Assembly: GCA_015664885.1 (NCBI GenBank)
Contig: DQPL01000032.1
Span: 1 to 55,409, forward strand
Origin: Gemmatimonadota bacterium
Lineage (GTDB): Bacteria > Gemmatimonadota > Gemmatimonadetes > Longimicrobiales > Gaopeijiaceae
Direction of reading: 5' to 3'
Length of the DNA: 55,409 nt
The notes under the pieces are model-generated. The model saw only the letters and a list, made by a program, of their open reading frames with translations. It was not told where the DNA came from and ran no database searches. A program made the translations under genes and the position numbers. Below are positions 25,557-34,396 of this stretch, piece by piece. Every line of letters starts with the position of its first letter. Position 1 is the first letter of the stretch.

Positions 25557-26891
25557 ATGAACCGTCAACGCTTCGTCCAGCTCTCGATCGGGGGGCTGGC
25601 TGGTGTGCATTCGCCGACATGGCCGCTCGCCGCCTGGGGCTCCCTCACGGGGCCCTTCCGGCAGGAGCTGACCGTAGACGCTGGGCGACTCGCGCGCAGC
25701 ATGCGCATGCTCGCCACCTTCGGCGCCAACGATGCGGGCGGCATCGACCGCGTCGCCTTCAGCGAAGCCAACGTGGAAGCTCTCGATTGGATCGCACGGC
25801 TACTCAGCGATGCGGGCTTTTCCACGGAAATCGACCTGGCCGGCAACCTCATCGCCCGGAAGGCCGGCACCGACTCCAGTCTGCTCCCGTTGATGTTCGG
25901 GTCGCACATCGACTCGGTGCCCGGCGGCGGCAACTACGACGGTCAGGTCGGATCCATGAGCTCGGTCGAGGTGGCGGCCACCTTCGCTGCCGCGGGCATC
26001 GTGACGCGCCACCCGCTCGAGATCGCGATTTTTTCCAACGAGGAGGGCGGCAAGACCGGTAGCCGCGCACTCGCCGGCGAAGTCGAGGCTTTCGAGCTCG
26101 ATATCGAGACCGCATCGGGGCTGACGATCGGCGAAGGGCTGAAGCGGCTGGGCGGCGACCCTGACCGGCTCGGCGACGCACGCCGCGAGAGGGGCTCGCT
26201 CGCCGCGTTCCTGGAGTTGCACATCGAGCAGGGCGCAGTCCTGGACGCCGACGGCTTCGACATAGGCATCGTCGAAGGCATCGTGGGCATCATGCGTTGG
26301 AACGTGACCGTCGACGGCGTCACGAACCACGCCGGAACCACCCCGATGGACCGTCGCTCAGACGCGATGGTCGCCGCCGCCCGCTTCGTCGATCTCGTGC
26401 ACCGGACAGCCCGGGAGGCACCGGGTCGCCAGGTGGCCACCGTGGGCCGGCTCACCGCCGAACCAGGCGTCCCCAACGTGATCCCCGGTCGAGTCACGCT
26501 CACGCTCGAGATCCGCGATCTTTCGATGGATGGCATCGAGCGACTATACGAAGCAATCCGTGAGCGATCCGAAAGCATCGCGGAGGAATCGCGAACGGCG
26601 TTCTCCTTCGACCGATTCTATACGAGCCGAGCCGCGCCGACCGACGAGCGGATCCAGGCACGAGTCGCGAGCGCGGCGGCCGGGCTGGGGTTGTCTGCTC
26701 GCGCGATGCCTTCGGGCGCGGGCCACGACGCGCAAAGCATCGCGTTGTTGGCACCGGTCGGCATGATCTTCGTGCCGTCGATCGGGGGCATCAGCCACGC
26801 TCCCGAAGAGCACACCGCCCCGGGCGACGTCACGAATGGCGCCAACGTGCTGCTGCACACTCTGCTGGCGATCGACGAAACGGGGCTCTAG
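25557..26891 (+). CDS. Exported M20-family amidase (N-carbamoylase/allantoate amidohydrolase type)
   Basis: The 444-aa protein has a signal-like N-terminus and the metal ligands of the hydantoinase/carbamoylase branch of M20: H117 and D128 in GSHIDSVPGGGNYDG, E162-E163 in SNEEGG, H222 in ELHIEQG and H414 in GGISHAPEE, plus SGAGHDAQ. Such enzymes cleave N-carbamoyl amino acids, allantoate or ureidoglycine and similar amides; which one is not evident. The ATG at 25557 is preceded by GAGGG. An upstream open frame exists but lacks protein character. It converges on the glycosyltransferase stub. Confidence 0.88.
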   Translation: MNRQRFVQLSIGGLAGVHSPTWPLAAWGSLTGPFRQELTVDAGRLARSMRMLATFGANDAGGIDRVAFSEANVEALDWIARLLSDAGFSTEIDLAGNLIARKAGTDSSLLPLMFGSHIDSVPGGGNYDGQVGSMSSVEVAATFAAAGIVTRHPLEIAIFSNEEGGKTGSRALAGEVEAFELDIETASGLTIGEGLKRLGGDPDRLGDARRERGSLAAFLELHIEQGAVLDADGFDIGIVEGIVGIMRWNVTVDGVTNHAGTTPMDRRSDAMVAAARFVDLVHRTAREAPGRQVATVGRLTAEPGVPNVIPGRVTLTLEIRDLSMDGIERLYEAIRERSESIAEESRTAFSFDRFYTSRAAPTDERIQARVASAAAGLGLSARAMPSGAGHDAQSIALLAPVGMIFVPSIGGISHAPEEHTAPGDVTNGANVLLHTLLAIDETGL

Positions 26892-26896
26892 CCGCG

Positions 26897-27334
26897 CTAA
26901 CCGCCCTCCTCGTCATATACGAAGAGGGAGTGTCCGATCCACCAGGCATATGCTCCCGCCACCGCGACGAGCATGGCGGCGAGCAACGCCCCCACGAGGC
27001 GCGGACCAGCGAGCAACTCGGTCGCGTCGTTGCCGAGCCCGAAATGAAGCGCGCGAGCGTAGTCCCAGCGATGGTCGAACAGCCATTCCCGATCTTCTGC
27101 AGGCCGAACGGGATCCGCCGCCGCGGCAGCGATGCCATAGGCGTACATCATGAGCGGAGGCTGATCGGTGACCATGTTCCACCGCCCCTCTGTGACTCCC
27201 CTCAAGCCACCCGACACGAGAATGATCTCATCGAAAGTGGCTGAGGTGTGCCCGGCACTCAGGTGGGCGAGGACTCCGGCAGCGAGCGCGGCCACCGCGA
27301 TGACGGTCAGGGCGGCGCGCCGGGAGACGGTCAC
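26897..27334 (-). pseudogene. N-terminal stub of an ArnT/GT39-like membrane glycosyltransferase
   Basis: The 145 residues comprise a first transmembrane helix, then SAGHTSATFDEI, GLRGVTEGRW and TDQPPLMMYAYG, the hallmark first periplasmic loop of GT-C enzymes (acidic residue in the TFDE motif, then a PPL turn). After LLAGPRLVGALLAAMLV and one more helix, it stops at a TAG beside the M20 stop codon. Full members have about ten more helices. I infer a 3-prime truncation. The GTG start lies one base after the MFS stop. Confidence 0.55.
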
Positions 27335-27335
27335 G

Positions 27336-28553
27336 TCAGGATGCCACCGCCCTCGGGTCGTTTACGCGCTGGAGCAGGACCAGGCCGATGATGAAGAGAA
27401 CGGCAATCAAGAGGAAGCCGGGACGCTGATTGCCACCGAACACAAGCGCGGCACCCCCGAATAGCAGCGGACCCAAGACAGACGACGACTTTCCGCACAG
27501 CGCGTAGAACCCGAACATCTCGGCCTCCTTGCCCTTGGGGATCAAGGCCGACATGAAGCTCCGGCTCGCGGACTGAACGGCGCCGAGACCAAGACCAACT
27601 ACGACCGCCACTGCCCAAAACAGCGTTGGACTTTGGATGAAGAAGGCAGACACGCTGGCGGCGATCCACAACACGAGCACACCGTTCAGCACCTTCTTGG
27701 GCCCGTAGCTGTCTGTGGGCTTGGCGAGAGCGAATGCGCCCACGAGAGCGGAGATCTGAACGACCAGAAAGAGAATGATCGTGTCTTCGAACGTGAAGCC
27801 GAAGGTCTCCGTGGCGACGGTGCCGGCGCTCACGATGATCGTCAGCACCCCGTCGATATAGAAGAAAAAGGCGATCAGGAAATTCCGGAGCTCCTTGAGT
27901 TGCCATACCGCGCGCACGATTTCGGGAAAATTGGTGATCCCCCAACGGGCGGCCTGTGGCACGCTCATCTCCCCAGCTCGGTCGGGAGGTAGGTACAGGA
28001 AAGCCGGAAGCGAAAAGAGTAGGAAGAAGGCCGCCACCAGCAGCCACACGAGCTCGGTCCGACTGGTCGCGAACGGAAGCACCATCAGCAGGCCGAGCGC
28101 CGACCCTAGATACCCCACCCCGAATCCCAATCCTGAGATCCAGCCTTGCTTCTCGGGCGGGGCAATGTCGGGCAAGTAGGCGTTGTAGAAGACTAGAGCG
28201 CTCTCGAAGCCGACGTTGGCGATCACGAAGATCACGAAGCCCGCCACCACCATGCCGGGGCGGAGCGTGGTCATCAGCAACACCCCGACCAAGCAGATCA
28301 CCGTGTAGGCGAGCATGAACTTCTTGCGAGCGCCGCCGCGATCGGCGATGGCGCCGAGCAACGGCGACGTGACCGCGACGATCAACGCGGAAACCGCCAC
28401 ACAGAGTCCCCACCACCACTGTCCCCGCCCGCCCTCGTTCCCGACGATCGTGCCTACGTAATAGATCGAAAAGACCGTGGTGGTGATCACCGCCGGGTAC
28501 ACCGAGTTCGCAAAGTCGAAGAGCGCCCACGCGCCGACCTGCTTCTTGTTCAT
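27336..28553 (-). CDS. UMF1-family MFS transporter (Atg22-like)
   Basis: The 405-aa permease has the family's opening WALFDFANSVYPAVI, then PLLGAIADRGGARKK in the loop 2-3 position and 12 hydrophobic segments. QSASRSFMSALIPKGKEAEMFGFY marks the second half and is typical of the UMF1/Atg22-like branch. Its substrate is unknown; the yeast relative exports amino acids from the vacuole. The ATG at 28553 has GGGAG upstream. It is divergent from the next MFS gene, with a 96-base gap that holds both promoters, and is followed by the glycosyltransferase stub. Confidence 0.87.
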   Translation of the reverse strand: MNKKQVGAWALFDFANSVYPAVITTTVFSIYYVGTIVGNEGGRGQWWWGLCVAVSALIVAVTSPLLGAIADRGGARKKFMLAYTVICLVGVLLMTTLRPGMVVAGFVIFVIANVGFESALVFYNAYLPDIAPPEKQGWISGLGFGVGYLGSALGLLMVLPFATSRTELVWLLVAAFFLLFSLPAFLYLPPDRAGEMSVPQAARWGITNFPEIVRAVWQLKELRNFLIAFFFYIDGVLTIIVSAGTVATETFGFTFEDTIILFLVVQISALVGAFALAKPTDSYGPKKVLNGVLVLWIAASVSAFFIQSPTLFWAVAVVVGLGLGAVQSASRSFMSALIPKGKEAEMFGFYALCGKSSSVLGPLLFGGAALVFGGNQRPGFLLIAVLFIIGLVLLQRVNDPRAVAS

Positions 28554-28649
28554 GCAGACTCCCGGGGACGGAGAAGACGCCCGCAGGGTAGCGATCCGGC
28601 GCCACCTACGTCCAGCGGTCGAGCTTCCCATGCCGGTTAGGTTCCGCCG

Positions 28650-29855
28650 GTGAAAAACAGTTCTCCGTATGTGGTGGTCTTCACGCTCTGGCTTCTCGTC
28701 TTTTCGTCGGCGAGTCAGACGATGATCATTTCGCCGATCCTGCCCCAAATCGGGGACGACCTCGACATCGCGGACGCGGTCCTCGGCACTCTCGTGACGG
28801 CGTATTCGCTGATGGTGGGCCTATTTGCGATCCTGTCAGGCCCGGTCTCGGACAGAATCGGCCGGCGCCGGATCCTACTGGCGGGGTGCGGCGTGATGAC
28901 CGTCGCCCTCGCGTCGCACGGGCTGGTCGACAGCTACTGGTCGTTCCTCGGGGTGAGGGTCTTCGCCGGAATGGCCGGCGGCGTGCTGAGTGGAGCCGCG
29001 GTCTCCTACATCGGCGACTACTTCCCGTACGACAGGCGCGGCTGGGCCGTGGGGTGGGTGATGAGCGGTGCTGCGTTCGGCCAGATCATCGGGATTCCGA
29101 TGGGAATCGTGATGGCCGAGCGCTGGGGCTTCCACTCGCCCTTCTACCTATTCGCCATCACGATGGCGCTGACGCTGCCGCTTCTCTTCTTCGGCGTACC
29201 ACAGCCACCGGTGAAGCGGACGTCCGAGCGGCTCACTGTAAGCGGAGCCTTTGCCGACTATGTCACACTCCTGAAACGACCGGAGGTAGCGTGGGCGGCC
29301 GTCGCCTACTTCGTCATGTTCTTCGGCGTTGCGGTCTTCGTGATCTATCTGCCCACCTGGCTCGAGCGCGATCTAGGGGCCTCCGGCGACCAGATCGCCC
29401 TGATGTTCCTAGTAGGAGGCATCGCCAACGTCGTAACAGGACCGCAAGCCGGGAAGCTCTCGGACCGCATCGGCCGGAAGGGGATCATCCTGCTCTCGTG
29501 CATAGGGCTCTCGGTGTTGATGCTCGGCACCGTGCCTCTGGTGACGAACATCACGATCGCCTACGTCTTCTTCTTCCTGACGATGGTGCTCGTCGCAATG
29601 CGAGTCAGTCCCTTCTCCGCCCTGCTGACCGGGCTGGTACGCGACGAGCGCCGGGGCTCTCTCATGAGCCTCGCGGTCGCTCTCGGTCAGCTCGGCTTCG
29701 CACTCGGGGGAGCCGTCTCAGGCCCGATGTTCGCCAGGGTCGGATATGCCTCCAACACGGTTCTCGGAGCTGTGTTCGTTCTCGGGATGGGGCTCGTCGT
29801 GTGGTTCTTCATCCCTGAGCCCAACTTGGAGGCCGCGCCAGCAACAGCGGATTGA
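28650..29855 (+). CDS. MFS transporter (multidrug/arabinose efflux-like)
   Basis: The 401-aa protein has twelve hydrophobic segments, the canonical loop 2-3 motif GPVSDRIGRRRILL and its repeat GKLSDRIGRKGIILL in the second half, plus SPILPQIGDDL near the N-terminus, all typical of drug or sugar efflux proton antiporters. The GTG start lacks a strong ribosome binding site (AGG nine to ten bases before it). Substrate unknown. It precedes the receiver/PIG-L gene by about 100 bases on the same strand. Confidence 0.85.
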   Translation: MKNSSPYVVVFTLWLLVFSSASQTMIISPILPQIGDDLDIADAVLGTLVTAYSLMVGLFAILSGPVSDRIGRRRILLAGCGVMTVALASHGLVDSYWSFLGVRVFAGMAGGVLSGAAVSYIGDYFPYDRRGWAVGWVMSGAAFGQIIGIPMGIVMAERWGFHSPFYLFAITMALTLPLLFFGVPQPPVKRTSERLTVSGAFADYVTLLKRPEVAWAAVAYFVMFFGVAVFVIYLPTWLERDLGASGDQIALMFLVGGIANVVTGPQAGKLSDRIGRKGIILLSCIGLSVLMLGTVPLVTNITIAYVFFFLTMVLVAMRVSPFSALLTGLVRDERRGSLMSLAVALGQLGFALGGAVSGPMFARVGYASNTVLGAVFVLGMGLVVWFFIPEPNLEAAPATAD

Positions 29856-29953
29856 GGAGCGCCCACCGTCGCCCTATCTTCCGGCCCCCATGGAAGGGTG
29901 GACCTATCCGGTCACACCCCGCGAACGTGCCGAAGTCCTCCGAGGAGGCTTGG

Positions 29954-30935
29954 TTGACCGCAGATTCTGGCGCGCCACTGCGCGTGCTCTTCGTCGAGGA
30001 CGCGTTCGACCACGCCCTCCTCGTGAAGGCGTTTCTATCGGCCAGCGGCGGGTATGAAGTAACGCACACGCAGGACGGGGACCAAGCCGTCCGTTTGATC
30101 GAAGACCAAGAATGGGACCTGCTCATCACGGACCTGACTCTGCCGGGTGCGGACGGCTTCGAGGTGATTCGCGTGGCGCGGGCCAAGAGCCCTGATCTTC
30201 GGATCCTCGCCACCACGGACTATACCGAGCAGGAGTATCACGATCGGGCCACGAGCGCAGGTGCTCGCGAAGCCGCTCGACAAGGACGGGTTCCTCGAGG
30301 GCGTCAACGCCGTCCTGGGTGCAGAGGTCGAGCCGAGCCCGGCGCCCGGGAACATTCTCGCTATAGAAGGCCTCGCTGGTGACGTCGAGATGGGGTGTGG
30401 AGGCACGCGGGTCCAGGCTGCCGCCGCAGGCCACACTGTCGTGGTCTTGCCGTTGAGCCAAGACGAGCTGGACGCCGCCGGCGCCGCACTCGAAACCTCC
30501 AAGGCCGCATGCCGCGTCTTGGGCATTCGTCTTGTGGTGGACAAGGCGGCGCTCGGAGACGCAACGCGTCGCATCGCCGTCATGCAGAAGGCCATAGCGG
30601 ACCTGCAGCCAGCCGTGGTGTACGTGCCGTCGATGGACGATAGTCACCCGGCTCGCATGGATGCGTTCCGGGTCGCGAGGGCCGCCACCGGCGACGTTGC
30701 GACCGTGCTCGCCTATCAAACCGCGACAACCCGAATCGACTACCACCCGACGCACTTCGTCGACATCACCGACCAGATGGACACCAAATTGGAAGCGCCT
30801 TCACACTTCCAGTCGGCTAACAGCGTCCGACTGGACCTACGCCCGGAGTTGGCGCACGCCTATGCTCACTACTGGGGTTGGCATGTACGCTTCAAAGAGG
30901 TCGAGGCGTTCGAGGTGATCCAGGGGAGCGTTTAG
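29954..30935 (+). pseudogene. Receiver domain fused to a PIG-L/LmbE-like domain, +1 frameshift
   Basis: The TTG at 29954 (GAGGAGG upstream) opens a CheY-like receiver: VLFVEDA (E15, D16), phospho-acceptor D60 in LLITDLTLPG, then LATTDYTEQ. The frame breaks near 30240-30260 and the next frame continues with VLAKPLDKDGFLEGV (receiver lysine and last helix), then a PIG-L-like deacetylase domain. Removing one G of GGG at 30246-30248 makes one 326-aa protein. The PIG-L zinc motif HPDD is degenerate (LAGD before VEMGCGG) and the second motif reads HPAR for HPDH. Catalysis is therefore unlikely; the domain may bind ligand. accA follows with no gap. Confidence 0.7.
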
Positions 30936-31880
30936 ATGGAATTCGAGCGCGACATCATCGAGGTTCAGACGCAGATCGACAAACTGCTCGATCTGGCGGA
31001 CCGAAAGGGCATCGACGTCACCGCCGAGGTGAAGTCTCTGACAGCCAAGCTCAACGAGCTCAAGGCGCAGACTTACAAGAACCTGCGGCCCATCGAGCAG
31101 GTTCAGGTCGCGCGTCATCCAAAGCGTCCCTATACGCTCGACTACATCGAACGGGTCTTCACGGATTGGATCGAGCTCCACGGAGACCGAGCCTTCCGTG
31201 ATGACGAAGCGATCGTAGGTGGTTGGGCACGGCTGCGCGGGACGTCCGTCATGGTCATCGGCCACCAGAAGGGTCGAAACATGAAGGACAACCTGCGCCG
31301 CAACTTCGGAATGGCCCACCCGGAGGGTTACCGGAAGTCGCTTCGGCTCATGAAGCAGGCGGAAAAGTTCGGGCGGCCCGTGATTACGCTGCTCGACACC
31401 CCAGGGGCATATCCGGGTATTGGCGCCGAAGAGCGCGGACAGGCCGAAGCCATCGCGAGGAACCTGCGCGAGATGGCTAGCCTGCGCACTCCTCTCATCA
31501 GCCTCGTGATCGGTGAGGGTGGCTCGGGCGGGGCTCTGGCACTCGGTGTCACCGACCGCATTTTGATGCTCGAACACTCGGTATACTCCGTCATCTCCCC
31601 GGAGGGGTGCGCGGCGATTCTGTGGCGTTCCGCCGAGCACCGCGAAAAGGCTGCGACAGCCCTGCGGCTCACGTCCAAGGACCTGATGGAGCTGGAAATA
31701 TGCGACGAAGTCATTGACGAGCCCCTGGGCGGGGCACACACCGACTGGGACACCACCGCCGAGCGCGTCGGTGACGCGCTGGAGCGTCACCTGCACGAGC
31801 TGAGTGCGCTGTCCCCCGAGGCACTACTCGAGGGTCGGTGGGCCAAGTACGCGGCCATCGGCGTATGGTACGAGGTCTAG
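30936..31880 (+). CDS. accA: Acetyl-CoA carboxylase carboxyltransferase subunit alpha
   Basis: The 314-aa protein matches AccA over its full length: the N-terminal helical hairpin (FERDIIEVQTQIDKLLDLA), PYTLDYIERVFTDWIELHGDRAF, the CoA/carboxybiotin-binding core GGWARLRG and GRNMKDNLRRNFGMA, PEGYRKSLRLM, TLLDTPGAYPGIGAEERGQ and GEGGSGGALALG. It transfers CO2 from carboxybiotin to acetyl-CoA as a heterotetramer with AccD, which is not in the window. The ATG directly follows the upstream stop, with GGGGAG nearby. It heads accA-ricT-metG. Confidence 0.97.
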   Translation: MEFERDIIEVQTQIDKLLDLADRKGIDVTAEVKSLTAKLNELKAQTYKNLRPIEQVQVARHPKRPYTLDYIERVFTDWIELHGDRAFRDDEAIVGGWARLRGTSVMVIGHQKGRNMKDNLRRNFGMAHPEGYRKSLRLMKQAEKFGRPVITLLDTPGAYPGIGAEERGQAEAIARNLREMASLRTPLISLVIGEGGSGGALALGVTDRILMLEHSVYSVISPEGCAAILWRSAEHREKAATALRLTSKDLMELEICDEVIDEPLGGAHTDWDTTAERVGDALERHLHELSALSPEALLEGRWAKYAAIGVWYEV

Positions 31881-31895
31881 AGGAGCTGTCGAGAA

Positions 31896-32741
31896 ATGAC
31901 CGGCTTCGCTGAGATCCGCTTCAAGGGCACGCGCAAGGACTACTTCGCGTATGACGGTCTCGACCTGCGTCCTGGACAGAACGTCATCGTCGAGGCCGAT
32001 CGGGGTGAGGACATCGGTGAGGTCTCCGCGACTGGGGTCATCGCCGAGAGGAAGTGCTCATCGTCGAACGGCGGTTGCGCCACGCCGGCGCCCGAACGCC
32101 GGGTGCTCCGCCTCGCCCGCCCGGACGAGGCCTCCCGGGCGCAGACGCTTCGCGCGGACGAGGATCGCGTGCGTTTGGAGGCACGGGCCCTGGTCGCGAA
32201 ACACGAGCTCAAGATGAAGGTCACCGAGGCCGAGTGGCAGTTCGATCGCAACAAGCTGATCATCTACTTCACGGCGGACAAACGCGTCGACTTCCGGCAA
32301 CTGGTGCGGGACTTGGCGCGCACATTCCAGACGCGCATCGAGCTCAAGCAGATAGGTGTGCGCGACGAGGCCGCGCTGCTCGGCGGTGTTGGACGTTGCG
32401 GCCGCGAGCTGTGCAGCTCGACCTGGCTGCCCGAGCTCAAGCCTGTCTCCCTCCAGCTCGCCAAGGACCAGAGCCTCTCGCTGAACCCCGCGCAGATCAG
32501 CGGCTGCTGCGGACGCCTCATGTGCTGCCTGATGTATGAACACCGCACCTATGTCGAGGCGAGACGGCGGTTCCCCAGAGAAGGTCAGAAGATCCGCACC
32601 GCTACGGGGCACGAGCGAGTGGCCGCGATCGACATCTGGAACGACACGGTCTCGCTCGAGAACGACGAGGGTCAGCGGCGCACGATCTCGTTGGACGAAT
32701 TGAAAGGAGAGGTGAGCCAGCCGCGGGAGAAGTCGACTTGA
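31896..32741 (+). CDS. ricT: PSP1-domain protein, RicT/YaaT type
   Basis: The 281-aa protein has the PSP1 C-terminal domain (EDRVRLEARALVAKHELKMKV onwards, FYTADKRVDFRQLVRDL-like core) and the cysteine cluster GGVGRCGRELCSSTWL plus QISGCCGRLMCCLMYEH. In Bacillus, RicT (YaaT) with RicA and RicF forms an iron-sulfur complex that assists RNase Y-dependent mRNA processing. Two further cysteines lie in RKCSSSNGGC near residue 50. In many bacteria it sits next to metG, as here, where the stop overlaps the metG TTG as TTGA. Confidence 0.88.
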   Translation: MTGFAEIRFKGTRKDYFAYDGLDLRPGQNVIVEADRGEDIGEVSATGVIAERKCSSSNGGCATPAPERRVLRLARPDEASRAQTLRADEDRVRLEARALVAKHELKMKVTEAEWQFDRNKLIIYFTADKRVDFRQLVRDLARTFQTRIELKQIGVRDEAALLGGVGRCGRELCSSTWLPELKPVSLQLAKDQSLSLNPAQISGCCGRLMCCLMYEHRTYVEARRRFPREGQKIRTATGHERVAAIDIWNDTVSLENDEGQRRTISLDELKGEVSQPREKST

Positions 32742-34282
32742 CGCCCCCCCGGCGTTGGTACCTCACCACGCCCATCTACTATGCGTCCGGCGACCCTCAC
32801 ATCGGGCACGCCTACACGACCATCCTCGCAGACGTGCTCGCACGCTTTGCACGACAGATCGGCACTACCGTCTTCTTTCTGACAGGCACGGACGAACACG
32901 GCCCCAAGATCCAGGACGAAGCCGAACGCCGGGGGATACAGCCGTTGGAGCTGTGCGACCTCATGGCCGGTGGCTTCTCGGCCGCCTGGACGAAGCTCGA
33001 CATCTCCCACGACCGGTTCATCCGGACGACGGAAGACGAGCACAAGGCCGTCGTCACCGCATTCTTGCAGCGCCTATGGGACCGCGGCCAGATCTACAAA
33101 GCGGCCTACACGGGATGGTACTGCGTCTACGAGGAGAGGTTCTGGACGGAGAAGGACCTGGGCCCTGACAATACCTGCCCGGACTGCGGCCGAGGCGTCG
33201 ATCGCGTGGAGGAGACCAACTACTTCTTCAAGATGAGCGAGTACCAAGAGGCCCTCATCGAGCATATCGAACAGAACCCCGACTGGATCGTTCCTGAAGA
33301 GCGGAAGAACGAGGTCCTGGGCTTCCTCCAGCAGCCGCTCGGCGACCTCTCGATCTCGAGACCGAAGTCGCGCGTCCATTGGGGCATCACGCTTCCGTTC
33401 GACGAAGACCACACTGCGTACGTGTGGGTCGACGCGCTGGCAAATTACCTTACGGCGTCCGGTGCGATCGACGCGACACAGCCCATCGGCGAACAGGGCT
33501 TCGAAGACGTGTCGGGCTCATGGTGGCCCTGTGACCTGCACCTAGTCGGCAAAGACATCATCACCATGCACGCCGTGTACTGGCCCACGCTCCTCATGGG
33601 CGTCGGCCTGCCGGTGCCGAAGCAGATCCTGGCGCACGGCTGGTGGGTGGTCGACGACACCAAGATGTCGAAGTCGATCGGGAACGTGATCGACCCGCTC
33701 GCGTTGAGCGACGAATTCGGCACCGACGCGGTACGATGGTTCCTCCTGCGCGAGATGCCCACCGGCGCAGATGCCTCGTACTCGATCGAGCGCTTCATGA
33801 CCCGATACGGTGAGCTCGCGAACGTGCTCGGAAACCTCGCGAGTCGCGTGATCGCGATGGTTGGCAAGTATCGCGACGGGGTGGTTCCGGATGCGCCAGG
33901 AACGGGGCTCGACGAGCAGATAAAGGCCACGTTCGAGACAGCTCGGGACGCGATGGCTCGGTACAAAGTGCATGAGGCACTCGCGGCCGCGATGGACCTG
34001 GCACGGACCGCCAACGGCTACGTAGAGGACCGCGAACCCTGGTCGCAAGCCAAGGACTCGGGTGCAGCTGCAGAGTTGGACGAGACGCTCGCGAGCCTAT
34101 GTCGGGTGCTCGCCGCTCTATGCGCGCTCTTCGAGCCTGTAGCCCCCAGTAAGATGGCTGAGCTGGCGACACGCCTAGGATTCGATGCGGTCCCGACGTT
34201 CGACGAAGCGCGCGCAGTCACGTTGGCCGGCCAGACCGTCTTGAAGGGCACCCCTCTGTTCCCACGTATGGACACAGCCTGA
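32738..34282 (+). CDS. metG: Methionine-tRNA ligase
   Basis: The 514-aa class I synthetase has HIGH at residues 21-24 and KMSKS at 309-313. The zinc knuckle region retains only one obvious pair (CPDCGR); the partner site that is CxxC in many homologues reads CVYEERF here. The anticodon-binding helical domain follows, but there is no C-terminal tRNA-binding (EMAP/Trbp111-like) domain, giving the short form. It charges methionyl and initiator tRNA. TTG start overlaps the ricT stop. Confidence 0.96.
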   Translation: MTPPRRWYLTTPIYYASGDPHIGHAYTTILADVLARFARQIGTTVFFLTGTDEHGPKIQDEAERRGIQPLELCDLMAGGFSAAWTKLDISHDRFIRTTEDEHKAVVTAFLQRLWDRGQIYKAAYTGWYCVYEERFWTEKDLGPDNTCPDCGRGVDRVEETNYFFKMSEYQEALIEHIEQNPDWIVPEERKNEVLGFLQQPLGDLSISRPKSRVHWGITLPFDEDHTAYVWVDALANYLTASGAIDATQPIGEQGFEDVSGSWWPCDLHLVGKDIITMHAVYWPTLLMGVGLPVPKQILAHGWWVVDDTKMSKSIGNVIDPLALSDEFGTDAVRWFLLREMPTGADASYSIERFMTRYGELANVLGNLASRVIAMVGKYRDGVVPDAPGTGLDEQIKATFETARDAMARYKVHEALAAAMDLARTANGYVEDREPWSQAKDSGAAAELDETLASLCRVLAALCALFEPVAPSKMAELATRLGFDAVPTFDEARAVTLAGQTVLKGTPLFPRMDTA

Positions 34283-34309
34283 TGTGTGGGCTGTCGAAGA
34301 GGACGTTCC

Positions 34310-34347
34310 GGCCGCGCCTTGACGACGCGCCTTCGCGGCCTAATTTT
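34310..34347 (+). terminator. Hairpin and T-run after metG overlapping a promoter-like pair
   Basis: GGCCGCG and CGCGGCC (7-bp stem, 17-base loop) are followed by TAATTTT, as in a factor-independent terminator. The same bases hold TTGACG at 34319 and TAATTT at 34341 with 16 bases between, a good sigma-70 match placed about 50 bases before the peptidase ATG. The two readings may both be true. Confidence 0.5.
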
Positions 34348-34396
34348 CCGTGCGGTAGGCCCCCTAACCACGTGAAATCGCTATATAAGGCACCGA

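Noticed and set aside
27331-28605. 424-codon minus-strand frame parallel to the UMF1 transporter
   Set aside because: Same-strand shadow in another frame, rich in R and H; the UMF1 frame has membrane helices and family motifs.
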